Source: Desulfobulbaceae bacterium
Lineage (GTDB): Bacteria > Desulfobacterota > Desulfobulbia > Desulfobulbales > Desulfocapsaceae
DNA: 38,782 nt
Direction: 5' to 3'
Assembly (NCBI GenBank): GCA_026988015.1
Contig: JALSMA010000063.1
Coordinates: forward strand, 1-38,782
The notes under the pieces are model-generated. The model was not told where the DNA came from. It ran no database searches and saw nothing but the letters and a program-made list of their open reading frames with translations. Shown piece after piece: positions 8,084-17,777 of the stretch (position 1 is the stretch's first letter; every line of letters starts with the position of its first letter). Position numbers and translations under genes: made by a program.

Positions 8084-9028
8084 TTAATGAGCTGCAAGTT
8101 TGATCAACAGTTCCTGAGCACTCACCAGTCGCACCCTTTGCAGGAACTGCCCTCTGCAGTGCGTCAACGCCGCAAGAGTTGCATCATTTGGGTGCCCGAT
8201 TCCAATTGCCCAGCCGTTTTGTTCCGCACTCTGCACAAGTTTATGGAGTTGTTTACACACCTTATCCTGAGAGTGTACGTTGTCGAGGAAAATATGCCTT
8301 CTTGCTGCTGGTACCCCCACAGCCTTTGCGGCAGCCAGTCCCTGACTTGATGCAGTGGTAAAACTGTCGACAAAGAACAGTCCCTGCTCACGGAGAAGTA
8401 CCATGAGATCCTCCATTCTTCCCCGATCTTCAGTGTATGAAGATCCCATATGGTTATTGACCCCTACAGCATGAGGAACCTTTTGTAGATTCTCCATAAA
8501 TAATACTTCCTGCTCCTCTTTAGTCTGTTCCCTTAACAAAGCACCGGGCCCCGGATCCCACTCATCCCCCTTAGGCTCCATTGGTTGATGGAGGAGAACA
8601 ATCCGGCCAGCCTGGAAAGCCATTTCTTCTAGTTCAGCAGTAAATGGTGCCGCGGCAAGAAAGGAAAAAGTGAGGTTCATCGGAAGTTGTAGCAACTCAT
8701 GGCCGACATCCCGATGATAGCCCATATCATCGATAATAATAGCAACCATCGGCAACTTATCATCCCGAACAGGTGCTATATCAGGCGGCAGCTCAGGTAT
8801 CGTAGTGTAAGGCTCTTCAAAGGCTATGGTAGCCTTTTCCGCAGAAGCGGCACCATGCGCGATGGTTGTCCGAAAAAAAATCACATACCCGGCAGCACCC
8901 ATTGAAAATATAAGTATCCCCAGCAGTACCAAAAAAGAAAAAACGCGCAGTGACAACAATGATTTCTTTTTGTTTTTTTTCTTACGCCGTGTCGCCAGTG
9001 GCCTTTTTTTTCTCGTTTTCCTGCTCAT
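8084..9028 (-). CDS. Divergent polysaccharide deacetylase family protein (YibQ-like)
   Basis: This 314-residue membrane-anchored protein has a very basic N-terminus (about 27 residues rich in Lys/Arg), one TM segment at about 28-50, then a periplasmic domain. It carries the family features VAIIIDDMGYHRD (paired Asp), LLHQPMEPKG, GVNNHMGS and FVDSFTTASS, characteristic of the divergent polysaccharide deacetylase (DUF610) family related to NodB enzymes. The biochemical substrate is not established for this family; a role on peptidoglycan or another envelope glycan is an inference. It starts with ATG and is transcribed away from the prenyl synthase region. The terminal copy of the repeat element touches its 3' end. 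Confidence 0.82.
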   Translation of the reverse strand: MSRKTRKKRPLATRRKKKNKKKSLLSLRVFSFLVLLGILIFSMGAAGYVIFFRTTIAHGAASAEKATIAFEEPYTTIPELPPDIAPVRDDKLPMVAIIIDDMGYHRDVGHELLQLPMNLTFSFLAAAPFTAELEEMAFQAGRIVLLHQPMEPKGDEWDPGPGALLREQTKEEQEVLFMENLQKVPHAVGVNNHMGSSYTEDRGRMEDLMVLLREQGLFFVDSFTTASSQGLAAAKAVGVPAARRHIFLDNVHSQDKVCKQLHKLVQSAEQNGWAIGIGHPNDATLAALTHCRGQFLQRVRLVSAQELLIKLAAH

Positions 9029-9231
9029 GATAGATACTTTATAAAAGTAAGAATAAAATGGATCTGATTAGCGTCCGCCCTCTAGTGAGAATTCCCCTTT
9101 TAAATCGAAGCGTAAGGAAAATTTCACCACAGCCTCCCCTGAAAACGCCCTTATACCTGGTATTTCGAAGACACATCTTTCACGGCGACGGCGAGTTAGA
9201 GGGAAAATGCCATTTGTGGACAGGAAACGGG

Positions 9232-10260
9232 TTACTTGTCTCGAGTAAGGACATACTGCGCCAGGGCCTCAAAAATTGACAGAGTCGAACTGTTTTTTTC
9301 ATTTGCAAAAAGTGCAAGCCCTGTAACTGCCTTGGTCACCATGGTCTCAGCCCTCTGTCTGCTCCTTGAAAAACCCTCATATTTTACGATGAGCTCACAG
9401 GCCTCTTGAAAACCGTTCTGTCGCGTTTTTCTATCGTCTAGAAGAAAAAGAAGCCTCTCTTTATCCTCTTTGCCTGCCGCCTCCAGAGCTAGAATAAGGG
9501 GCAGGGTCATCTTGGCTTCCTTAAAATCATTCCCGATTTCTTTGCCGGTCTGCACGACATCACCCTGATAATCCAAAAGGTCATCAATAATCTGAAAAGC
9601 TGTTCCTAGGCTTAATCCATATTCGGCAAGAGCCTGACGTTTGGCAACTGGAGCATCCGCTGCCAGAGCTCCTATCTCACAGGTGGCTGCAATCAGCAGG
9701 GCAGTCTTCCCCCTCACAGCTGAAAAATAGTCCGCCTCTGAGATGTTATAATTCTGCGCATTCCGAAGTTGCAGAAACTCTCCGTCAACCATTGCATTTG
9801 TAGCCTGGCAAAAGATCTGCAAAGCTTCTTTTCCTCCAAGAGAACCCACTAAATTCATGGATCTTGAATGAAGAAAGTCACCACCAAGAATGGCGGCAAT
9901 ACTTCCAAAAGCCTTATTAACTGATGCTTTTCCACGTCTCATATTGGCACTGTCAATCACATCATCATGGAAGAGTGTGGCCCCATGAAGGTATTCAAAG
10001 GCGATGGCAAGCTCATATATGCCTGTCCCCGTACCACTGCCTGCCCCCCCGCAGAGCTTCGAGGACAAAACAACCAGCAGTGGCCTGAGACGTTTTCCAC
10101 CATTCAGGATTCCATGTTCCAGGACCTGGCTCAGCAAAGGATCAGCATTTGCAGTTGCTTGCTCCAGATCCCGTACCAAGACCTTTTCAATTTTGAGTAT
10201 CTCAGGCCTAATGGCTGCCATCAATAACTCCCTAGGTGTTGCACTACCACTCTCTGTCAT
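9232..10260 (-). CDS. ispB: Polyprenyl diphosphate synthase (octaprenyl-type)
   Basis: This is a 342-residue trans-prenyltransferase that would build the long isoprenoid side chain of (mena)quinone. It has GGKRLRP at about 54-60, the first Asp-rich motif HDDVIDSA with D99 and D103, and the second motif IIDDLLDYQGD at 225-234. A small residue (Ala/Thr) precedes the first Asp motif rather than the bulky aromatics of short-chain synthases. I start at ATG 10260 because AGAGGA lies 7 bases upstream; an in-frame GTG at 10296 would add 12 residues. Chain length cannot be fixed from sequence alone. It may be cotranscribed with the helicase gene upstream on the same strand (132-base gap). Confidence 0.88.
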   Translation of the reverse strand: MTESGSATPRELLMAAIRPEILKIEKVLVRDLEQATANADPLLSQVLEHGILNGGKRLRPLLVVLSSKLCGGAGSGTGTGIYELAIAFEYLHGATLFHDDVIDSANMRRGKASVNKAFGSIAAILGGDFLHSRSMNLVGSLGGKEALQIFCQATNAMVDGEFLQLRNAQNYNISEADYFSAVRGKTALLIAATCEIGALAADAPVAKRQALAEYGLSLGTAFQIIDDLLDYQGDVVQTGKEIGNDFKEAKMTLPLILALEAAGKEDKERLLFLLDDRKTRQNGFQEACELIVKYEGFSRSRQRAETMVTKAVTGLALFANEKNSSTLSIFEALAQYVLTRDK

Positions 10261-10392
10261 ATAATAATCCTCTTTGCGGAATCCAGCGCCATCCACACCT
10301 GAATAGAACTTACAAGTTACTTCCGGCCAGAAAGTACCTTGGGAAGAACCGGAATTCCTCTACTTGCTTATTCGAGTTTTCAATACAAAATT

Positions 10393-12342
10393 TCATTTAC
10401 CAGCACCGAAAAATTTCTGAACCTCATCAAGCTCACGCACCACAGGTGATGGAGGCAAGCTGGCACGAAAAATCCGTCCATACCCTTTTGAATAGAGACG
10501 AATATCCAGGATACCAATAACTCCCTTATCACTGGTTGAACGCATTAGGCGCCCAACACCCTGACGCAAAGTAAGGATGGCCCGTGGGATCTGGAACTTA
10601 AAAAAAGCTTTACCACCTTCCTCCTCTATCGCCTTCACCCGGGCCTGAATCACCGGATCACTGGGAACCTCAAAGGGCAACTTATCAATAAGTACGCAAC
10701 TTAATGAGTCACCGGAAACATCAACACCTTCCCAGAAACTCGCAACGGCAAGCAGAACCGAGTCATTTGTTTCCCGAAACTGATGGAGCAAAGCATGACG
10801 CGACGCAGTCCCCTGCACCAGTACTGGGTAATCAAGCCTGCTGCTGAGATACTCGGCTACCAAATCCATAGCCCTGAAACTTGTAAAAAGTACCAGTGCC
10901 CTCCCCCGACTGAGCAGCAACAAATCATGAATGCGCTCACGCAGGGAATCCATATAATTTGAAGCTGCTGCTTCGGGAAATCCCTGCTCAGGTATATATA
11001 ACAGAGTTCTACCTTTATAGTCAAAAGGGGATTGAAGGCACAGTGTTTTACACTCTTCTGTAATTCCAAGTCTCTCACGCATGTATTTAAAATCACCAGC
11101 CGTCGTCAAAGTAGCAGAAGTCATAATGCAGGATTGTACTGAATTATAAAGGCAATCCTCCAGCTCTTTTGCCACATTCACAGGAGTGGCAGAAAGGCCC
11201 ACCGTCCTTTCCCGCCTTTCGTACCACCGCACATAATAATCTTCACCCTCATTTCCAGTACCTGCTATCTCACGAAGATTTTTCCGAAGAAGCAACGTCC
11301 TGTCTCCAAACAGCTTCCATATTTCACCTTGCGCAGTCACTTCAAAACAGCGGGTGGCAAGAGTATCCAGCCCTTGAAGGAGACTTTCCAGAACATTATG
11401 CCATTCCCCTGCTTTTTCAAGAAGAGGCAACAGGGGATATCTTCCCCTTTGTGCAGGAAACATTGCAGTAAAAATATCAAGTCGCTGTTTCACCCCCCGT
11501 GCGGTTCCCAGTAATTTGTCAACTTCAGATTGCTGCAAATCTGTTTCGGCCTGTCTTTCCAGGTCACCAATAAGATCCAGGAGCTGGTAATAACTGAAAT
11601 GTTTTCCAAAAAAATTGGTAGCAACATTTTCCAGATGGTGTGCCTCATCAAAAACAACACTTTGATACCTTGGCAGAATCTCACCAAATCCATCCTGCCG
11701 AAGTGCCAGATCAGAAAAAAACAGATGATGATTAACAATGAGTAGACGAGCCGATCCGGCGCGTTTACGCAAACGGTTTACAAAACAAAGCTGACTCTCC
11801 GGACAGCTCCCTCCAAGGCATTGATTGGATTGTGCAGAAATCTTGGGCCAGAGCGGTGAACGATCAGGAAGCCATGCTAACTCTGCACGGTCACCAATAT
11901 CAGTTTCCCCAAGCCACTCCTCAATCCTCTTAAGATCGCCTTCCTCTATAAGCAATCCCTGTGGGCTGGAGCGATACTGATACCAGCGATAATGACAGAG
12001 ATAATTTTGCCGACCTTTAATACAAAGTGCCGGAATATCTTTTCCAAACATCTTCTCAAGGAGAGGAATTTCTTTTTTAAGAATCTGATCCTGCAAATTA
12101 ATTGTGGCGGTGGATACAACCACCCTCTGATCGGAAAGCAGGGCAGGAACCAGATATGCCAGGGTTTTACCAATACCAGTTTCTGCTTCAACAAGAAGTA
12201 GCGATGCACGTCCATCCTGCCTTTCAACACCATCAGCAAGCGTTGTCAGAACCGCCTCTGCCATTTCCTCCTGGCCCTGTCGTGGTTCAAAGCCAGAAAA
12301 CCCAGCTGCAAGCTTTCCATCTTTCCCAAAAATTTCCTTCAA
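10393..12342 (-). CDS. dinG: ATP-dependent helicase of the DinG/YoaA (XPD-like) family
   Basis: This 649-residue superfamily 2 DNA helicase has Walker A AETGIGKT at 53-60 and DEAH at 232-235. An XPD-type iron-sulfur domain has cysteines at about 116, 175, 180 and 186 (LCHYRW, NQCLGGSCPESQLC). The C-terminal motif is VGRLMRSTSDKGV with the usual RLYSKGYGRIF. Such enzymes unwind 5'-tailed DNA during repair. The gene starts with TTG: the sequence TTGA overlaps the stop codon of the upstream HEAT gene by 3 bases, and GGAGGAG lies 5 bases ahead, so translation is coupled. DinG and YoaA cannot be separated confidently. Confidence 0.88.
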   Translation of the reverse strand: MKEIFGKDGKLAAGFSGFEPRQGQEEMAEAVLTTLADGVERQDGRASLLLVEAETGIGKTLAYLVPALLSDQRVVVSTATINLQDQILKKEIPLLEKMFGKDIPALCIKGRQNYLCHYRWYQYRSSPQGLLIEEGDLKRIEEWLGETDIGDRAELAWLPDRSPLWPKISAQSNQCLGGSCPESQLCFVNRLRKRAGSARLLIVNHHLFFSDLALRQDGFGEILPRYQSVVFDEAHHLENVATNFFGKHFSYYQLLDLIGDLERQAETDLQQSEVDKLLGTARGVKQRLDIFTAMFPAQRGRYPLLPLLEKAGEWHNVLESLLQGLDTLATRCFEVTAQGEIWKLFGDRTLLLRKNLREIAGTGNEGEDYYVRWYERRERTVGLSATPVNVAKELEDCLYNSVQSCIMTSATLTTAGDFKYMRERLGITEECKTLCLQSPFDYKGRTLLYIPEQGFPEAAASNYMDSLRERIHDLLLLSRGRALVLFTSFRAMDLVAEYLSSRLDYPVLVQGTASRHALLHQFRETNDSVLLAVASFWEGVDVSGDSLSCVLIDKLPFEVPSDPVIQARVKAIEEEGGKAFFKFQIPRAILTLRQGVGRLMRSTSDKGVIGILDIRLYSKGYGRIFRASLPPSPVVRELDEVQKFFGAGK

Positions 12343-12761
12343 CTATACTCCTCCAGAACATCCATGGCCACTTCCCTGACCTGTGGCGAATCATCATCTA
12401 GTGCCTTTTCGACACACCCCAAAGCGGCACTTGTTCCAATTATCCCAAGGATATTAATCGCATCCCCCAGCACATAACCGGGGCTGGAGTCCAGCACCCA
12501 GCAAAGAGACGACACGGTACCTTCAAAATCATCAGGACAATGACGTTTTAGTTCTTGAAAAGGTACACTTAAACCAAGACGCACACTGAACCACTCATCA
12601 TTAAGCAACTCGGCCACCCTGGGATCAGAAGATACACCCCGCTTAAACATCTCGACAATATTATCGACATGCCCCATTTCAAGGAAATCAGCAATAACCT
12701 TCTTTAATTCTGCGTCACTCGCTTTGTCGCGCACCGCTTCTCCTGTTAAAACGAGTTGCAT
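12339..12761 (-). CDS. Small HEAT-repeat protein
   Basis: This 140-residue, probably all-helical soluble protein has a C-terminal stretch (ALGCVEKALDDDSPQVREVAMDVLEE) with the HEAT/PBS-lyase repeat pattern, and the preceding ~35 residues look like a weaker repeat. It likely acts as a binding scaffold; no catalytic residues are seen. Its stop codon overlaps the TTG start of the helicase, implying linked expression. No function can be assigned. It is divergent from the sensor kinase gene on the other strand. Confidence 0.75.
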   Translation of the reverse strand: MQLVLTGEAVRDKASDAELKKVIADFLEMGHVDNIVEMFKRGVSSDPRVAELLNDEWFSVRLGLSVPFQELKRHCPDDFEGTVSSLCWVLDSSPGYVLGDAINILGIIGTSAALGCVEKALDDDSPQVREVAMDVLEEYS

Positions 12762-12880
12762 AAATTGCTAGATTGATATCGATTTTCCTTTTCTTTTTCA
12801 ATCAGCCCTGTACAATCAATTGTGGAATTATTCTTGAATATTATCAACACTCAACCTCTATTCACCCATATGGTTTCCCC

Positions 12881-14722
12881 ATGGTTGGTCCTCCCGTAAT
12901 CACTCAAGACAACGAGTCCACTGCGTCAAGAAACTATCTTGATCCCGGTGAGTCTATTGTAATCGTTGACGATTCAAAAGAAATTATTCTTATTTTTGAG
13001 AATCTTCTCAGCGGTGAGGGGTTCACCGTCCACACGGCCGCCACAGCAGCTGAGCTTTACGTCATTCTGCAACGAGAACCCGTTGCCCTGCTACTCCTCG
13101 ACATTGGACTTCCCGACTGTGACGGTACTGAAATATTAGATGACATCGTTCGTCGCTATCCGGACCTCAGCCTCATCATGCTCACCGGGACTACTGATCT
13201 TAAAGTGGCACTCAGTTGTCTGCGCCGGGGAGCCGATGATTATCTCGCAAAACCAGTTACCCTTGAAGAATTCAGCCTCTCAATTCGCAGAACTCTGCAA
13301 AAACGGCGTTTACTTATAGATAATCGCCGCTACCAGAAACAACTCGAACTCACAAATTACCGCACCCAGTTTCTCCATCAGCTCAACCTGAAGATGAACA
13401 GTGCCTACCTCAGCAGCATTGAATTAGACAGTGTCCTGCAATCCATACTGGTCGGAATTACCGCCGAAGAGGGACTCAAGTTCAACAGGGCATTTCTGCT
13501 GCTTTTCAACCATGACAACACTGAACTTCAGGGCAAAATGGCCATTGGTCCCCCATGTAAAGCTGAAGCCGGTCGAGTCTGGGATGAAATCAAAAGAAAC
13601 AATCTCCACCTGACAGATATCCTCAATATCGTCAAAACATCCTGCCTTGATAAAGACACTGAACTCAATACCATCATTCAAAGCCTTAATATTCCTGCCA
13701 GCGAGGATGAGCATGTTCTGATAAAAGCCTGTTCCTCAAGAATCAGCATCCATGTCCAGGATGGCCAGCTGAAAGAAGAACAGGTATCAGCCCAACTCCT
13801 CGAGATTCTGCAGGAAACAAATTTTATAATAACGCCGTTATTTTCCCCCAAGAAATCACTTGGTGTTATCATTGCCGACAACTTTGTAACAGGCCATCCC
13901 ATCTCAAAAGATGACATCAATTCTCTGGAGATATTTGCCAACCAGGCAAGTCTTGCCATAGAGCATAGCCATTTATATATGGATATGCAAAACAAGATCA
14001 CAGAACTGGAAGACGTAACACATGAGCTTGAAAAAAACAAAGATCTTCTTATTGATGCAGAACGATACTCGGCGCTTGGCCACATGTCAGCCCAACTTGT
14101 TCATGCCATCCGAAACCCGATTACTTCAATAGGAGGAATGGCACGTTTGCTTTCACGTAAAAATGAGAATGAAAAAAACAAAAAATTCCTCGACATGATG
14201 ACCATGGAAGCAGCCAAGATAGAAGCAACCCTCAACGATCTTTTTAATTTTGTAGGTGATGAGAATCCCGAGAAATGTATTCAACCTCTCTATCCTCTCA
14301 TCCGGAAGAGCGTTATGCTTTTTTACGGAGCTATGAAAAAACAGTCCATTTTCTATCAGCTTAATCTCCCGGAACCTGACCCTGAACTCTTCATAGATCA
14401 GAAACTCATCCGCCAGATGCTTCTCCACCTCATCAGAAATGGTATCGAGGCCATGACAGCAGGGGGTATTTTGACGATAGACTGCTCCAAGGATGATTCA
14501 CACATTATCATAACTATCGAAGATACTGGAAACGGAATACCTGCAGTAAACCTTGACCGGGTGACAGACCCCTTCTACACCACAAAAACCTATGGAACCG
14601 GAATGGGTCTCACCCTAGTAAAAAAAATAGTGGATGAGCATCAAGGATTTTTTTCTTTGAAACAGAGTGAAAGTGGCGGAATGACAGCAACTATAGGACT
14701 CCCTGCAGACATCAGAGAATAG
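12881..14722 (+). CDS. Receiver-GAF-histidine kinase
   Basis: This 613-residue soluble signalling protein has an N-terminal receiver domain (D30/D31, phospho-acceptor D74 in LLLDIGLPDCDG, K124 in YLAKP). A central GAF-like region (about 185-370), a short coiled coil (about 370-400) and a C-terminal kinase core follow. The kinase core has the H-box HAIRNP (H408), N-box RNGIEAM (N520), G1 EDTGNGIP and G2 GTGMGL. There is no transmembrane segment. I start at ATG 12881 because it leaves a normal receiver N-terminus; a TTG at 12773 is also in frame, and neither has a clear RBS. The receiver at the N-terminus suggests it is a downstream or relay kinase. No dedicated output regulator is adjacent. 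Confidence 0.88.
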   Translation: MVGPPVITQDNESTASRNYLDPGESIVIVDDSKEIILIFENLLSGEGFTVHTAATAAELYVILQREPVALLLLDIGLPDCDGTEILDDIVRRYPDLSLIMLTGTTDLKVALSCLRRGADDYLAKPVTLEEFSLSIRRTLQKRRLLIDNRRYQKQLELTNYRTQFLHQLNLKMNSAYLSSIELDSVLQSILVGITAEEGLKFNRAFLLLFNHDNTELQGKMAIGPPCKAEAGRVWDEIKRNNLHLTDILNIVKTSCLDKDTELNTIIQSLNIPASEDEHVLIKACSSRISIHVQDGQLKEEQVSAQLLEILQETNFIITPLFSPKKSLGVIIADNFVTGHPISKDDINSLEIFANQASLAIEHSHLYMDMQNKITELEDVTHELEKNKDLLIDAERYSALGHMSAQLVHAIRNPITSIGGMARLLSRKNENEKNKKFLDMMTMEAAKIEATLNDLFNFVGDENPEKCIQPLYPLIRKSVMLFYGAMKKQSIFYQLNLPEPDPELFIDQKLIRQMLLHLIRNGIEAMTAGGILTIDCSKDDSHIIITIEDTGNGIPAVNLDRVTDPFYTTKTYGTGMGLTLVKKIVDEHQGFFSLKQSESGGMTATIGLPADIRE

Positions 14723-14897
14723 ATACAATCAGATCCAGAAAGGCTAACTAACCTTTTAACATATTAAAATAGAGAAACAAACCAGAACTGAGGTGTTAGG
14801 GAAATAGTTTGCGGCACCGCCGAATGTTTACGGATCAGGTATCCTTACGTTACTTCACTGAGTCGCCACGGATATAATGACGACTGATCAACGTTCC

Positions 14898-16316
14898 TCA
14901 GCCGGATGATTCCTCAACTCTCATCGCTGACAGTAACGCTCCAAGGACCGACAGTACGGATGTAATGGTGAATGTTACCTTCAATGCAAACATGAAATTT
15001 TCTACCTGATCAGGACTGTACTCTTTTAAATCCACCCCTCCGCTTACTTGTGAGAAAATCACAGCAAACAGCAAACCTGCAAGGGATACCCCAAGGAGCA
15101 TCCCGAGATTCCTGGAAGTTGCCAGCATACCCGAGCTGACGCCGGTATGTTCTCTGGAAACATTTTTCAACACAGTAGCACTGTTTGGTGATAAAAACAG
15201 AGCCTGACCAAATCCCAACAACATTAAACGCCAGGCAACATCCATTGCCCCACTCTCTGTTGACAAAAAACAGAGCAAGAAAAGAGATAGCGCCGAAATA
15301 CTAAGCCCTGCCGTGGTCAGGAATCTTGCTCCAATCCGATCATAGAGGTGTCCAGATAAAGGAGACACTATAAAAACTGAAATGGGTACAGCCATCATTA
15401 CAAAACCAATATTCTCAGTTGATAACCCGATAACATAATCGAGATAAAAGGGCATGAGAATGAGGACAACAAAAAGAACACTAAACGACAGAGCGGCACA
15501 AAACATTGCTATGCTGTATGACTTGTTTCTAAAAAGAGCCAAGGGAAACAAAGGATACTCCTGATCGAGCTCCACCTTAACAAGGAGCCCCAGAAACAGA
15601 ATTAAGGCAAGCAATTCCATAAATACAACTATATCCATTTCTAAACTGTGATTTGTTGAAAGCAACACTACCAAGGTAATAAACCCTGTCCAGCACAGCA
15701 GCCCCCCCCAATCAAACGGAATTCCACTCCGGAAGACTCTTTTCTCAGAAAATGGTTTTAAGAACAACACACCGGCAACAGTTCCTGCGAGGCTGACCGG
15801 TACTGTAACAAGGAATATCTCACGCCAGGAATAATTATGAATTAAAACACCTGAGATCACGGGCCCGCTCATCAACCCGATTGAAGTTGCAACTCCAACA
15901 AGGCCAAGTGCTTTTCCAAGCTGATTAAGTGGAAAAATCGTTTTAATGATGGCAGGTCCTGTCGCCATCATCATAGACGCACCGATCGCCTGTATAAATC
16001 GAAAAAATATCAGTTCTAGGAGGGTGGCAGAAAGATAGCAGGCAATAGATCCAATCGAAAAAATCAACATTCCCAGGAGGTACACCAAGCCGAGTCCCAG
16101 GCGGTCAGCAACCCTTCCCCAGAAAAGCAGAGACGCAGTGATGGTGAGCAGATACACCTGAACCACCCACTCAGTTTGAGGCAACCCGGTTCCAAAGCTT
16201 CGCATGATGGAAGGCAAGGCCACATTAATCATGGAGCTGTCCATGGTGGACAGAAATACTCCGAGAGCAACCACAAAAAAGACTATCCAGCGATTATGTT
16301 TTGGCGGCAGGGACAA
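14898..16316 (-). CDS. MFS exporter, DHA2 (EmrB/QacA) type
   Basis: This is a 472-residue, ~14-TM proton-coupled exporter. The first helix carries the DHA2 signature FLSTMDSSMINVALPSIM. Motif A-like GRVADRLG follows between TM2 and TM3, and motif C-like GLMSGPVISGVL in TM5. Such pumps export drugs or other small amphiphiles; the substrate is unknown. The first in-frame start is TTG at 16316, with no obvious Shine-Dalgarno, so the true start is uncertain. It is followed downstream by ~175 bases with no visible gene. It is separated from the porin gene by a terminator. Confidence 0.85.
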   Translation of the reverse strand: MSLPPKHNRWIVFFVVALGVFLSTMDSSMINVALPSIMRSFGTGLPQTEWVVQVYLLTITASLLFWGRVADRLGLGLVYLLGMLIFSIGSIACYLSATLLELIFFRFIQAIGASMMMATGPAIIKTIFPLNQLGKALGLVGVATSIGLMSGPVISGVLIHNYSWREIFLVTVPVSLAGTVAGVLFLKPFSEKRVFRSGIPFDWGGLLCWTGFITLVVLLSTNHSLEMDIVVFMELLALILFLGLLVKVELDQEYPLFPLALFRNKSYSIAMFCAALSFSVLFVVLILMPFYLDYVIGLSTENIGFVMMAVPISVFIVSPLSGHLYDRIGARFLTTAGLSISALSLFLLCFLSTESGAMDVAWRLMLLGFGQALFLSPNSATVLKNVSREHTGVSSGMLATSRNLGMLLGVSLAGLLFAVIFSQVSGGVDLKEYSPDQVENFMFALKVTFTITSVLSVLGALLSAMRVEESSG

Positions 16317-16344
16317 AAGAGAGGTGGGGGGAAATAGAAAAGCA

Positions 16345-16384
16345 AAAAAAACGGGCTCTGGAACCCAGAACCCGTTTTTTAGAA
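16345..16384 (-). terminator. Rho-independent terminator after the porin-like gene
   Basis: A 12-bp stem with one mismatch (AACGGGTTCTGG / CCAGAGCCCGTT on the minus strand) is followed by a run of eight T in the minus-strand reading. It lies ~25 bases after the porin stop codon. Confidence 0.85.
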
Positions 16385-16409
16385 CACTACTAACTCTGAA
16401 CTGTACTGC

Positions 16410-17603
16410 TTAGAAACTTACTGCCATCTGTCCGTATGCTGAGAAGGCGTCATCTACGAGATCACCATCACTTGCAAGGTAACCAGCTCTGGCAAGAAGA
16501 GAAACACCTTTGCCAATCTGATATTTAGCCTGACCAGAAACTTCGAATGGATTCTCACCATATACTGCTGTGCCGTTATCATCAATGTCCATGAAGACAA
16601 GGTTACCGGTGAAGCTGAGTTTCTCGGAAGCCTGGAACTTAGAGCTGGCACCAACAAAGATGGTGTCTCCGCCCATACCGACACGACTGATATTAGTGGT
16701 TGGAACATCTCCACCAATCATCAACCAACCAAAGGTCTGGTCAGTAGTAAAACCGTCCATTGTGTAACCAACACGTACGGTGGGAGTAACTGAACCAAAG
16801 GTTGCATTCCACTCAGCATAACCACCATACTGGTCATCTGCACCAACCATTACAGTGTCACCTTCTTTATAGGATTGCTCGATGATGATATTATTTCCAC
16901 CAAAGCTCATTCCAAAATTAGCGGATCCTTTGATGCCACTCTTATCGGGAGTAATTGAGTTGTCAGCAACATAAACGACACGAACATTAGCATTAAATGC
17001 GTCGCTGAATTTCTGCCTGTAGGTAACACCCCAGACATCTTTGTCACCTTCGTAGGTACTTCCAATGATCTGTCCTACGACGTCAATAAGATTGCCTTGA
17101 GAATCCTGCCCACTCCAGGTAACATCTGTGTAAGTGGTAGCATACTCATAGATTTTTTTATCGTAGGTGAAGGCCAGCGCGAGTCCACCTTGCTTATAGA
17201 GTATACGAAAACGATCTGCACGCTCATCATCAAGGAACCAAGGAGAGAAAGCGATGGGCATTTTACCACCAGCAATATCAACATTTCCTACTTTGAAACC
17301 AAGAAATGCGTAATCGGACCATACATTGTAGTCACCTTTTGCACCTGCGGTATAATCCCCACCAGTTCCCCAAGTACCATCAAGGAAACGTACACGGGCT
17401 TTAACGTAACCACCACCTTCTGTGGATGCATTAACTTTAACACGCACACGGGAATCCCACTTAGTGACGCTGTCACCAATACCTTTGTCGTTAAAACGCA
17501 AACGAGTACGGGCATCACCACTCAGATCAACTTCAGCAGAAGCAACAGTTGCAACACCAGCAACCATCATAAAAGCTGCAGCAACGCAAATTACTTTCTT
17601 CAT
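16410..17603 (-). CDS. Porin-like outer-membrane beta-barrel protein
   Basis: A 397-residue exported protein. The signal peptide is about residues 1-23, with cleavage after ASA in VATVASAEVD. The mature part begins EVDLSGDARTRLRF and is built from alternating short strands, ending in the C-terminal Phe (QMAVSF) recognised by the BAM complex. The repeated amphipathic patterns and length suit a 16-stranded general porin, comparable to the abundant outer-membrane proteins of Desulfobacterota. AAGGAG lies ~9 bases before the ATG. A strong sigma70 promoter and a terminator flank it, so it is probably a highly expressed single-gene unit. Pore specificity is unknown. Confidence 0.85.
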   Translation of the reverse strand: MKKVICVAAAFMMVAGVATVASAEVDLSGDARTRLRFNDKGIGDSVTKWDSRVRVKVNASTEGGGYVKARVRFLDGTWGTGGDYTAGAKGDYNVWSDYAFLGFKVGNVDIAGGKMPIAFSPWFLDDERADRFRILYKQGGLALAFTYDKKIYEYATTYTDVTWSGQDSQGNLIDVVGQIIGSTYEGDKDVWGVTYRQKFSDAFNANVRVVYVADNSITPDKSGIKGSANFGMSFGGNNIIIEQSYKEGDTVMVGADDQYGGYAEWNATFGSVTPTVRVGYTMDGFTTDQTFGWLMIGGDVPTTNISRVGMGGDTIFVGASSKFQASEKLSFTGNLVFMDIDDNGTAVYGENPFEVSGQAKYQIGKGVSLLARAGYLASDGDLVDDAFSAYGQMAVSF

Positions 17604-17706
17604 CTCTATTTTCTCCTTAAATTTTCGTATTCCTCAAAAAAAGGAAACGTCATTTAGCTGCCCGCCAATAGCGACAAACAACCATATCTACTAAATAATT
17701 CACTGA

Positions 17707-17735
17707 ATAATATCTGTAGCACAAGCCCCTGTCAA
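17707..17735 (-). promoter_or_regulatory. Strong sigma70-type promoter of the porin-like gene
   Basis: On the minus strand there is a perfect TTGACA (17735-17730), a 17-base spacer and TATTAT (17712-17707). It lies ~100 bases before the start codon, leaving a 5' leader of about 95 bases. Confidence 0.8.
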
Positions 17736-17777
17736 GTTTTTTCCACAGGAAGTTAAAAAATTTATACTGTTTTTTCT

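Noticed and set aside
14723-14897. Possible terminator (AAAGG ... CCTTTT) after the sensor kinase
   Set aside because: The stem is only about five base pairs with no T-tract, too weak to call.
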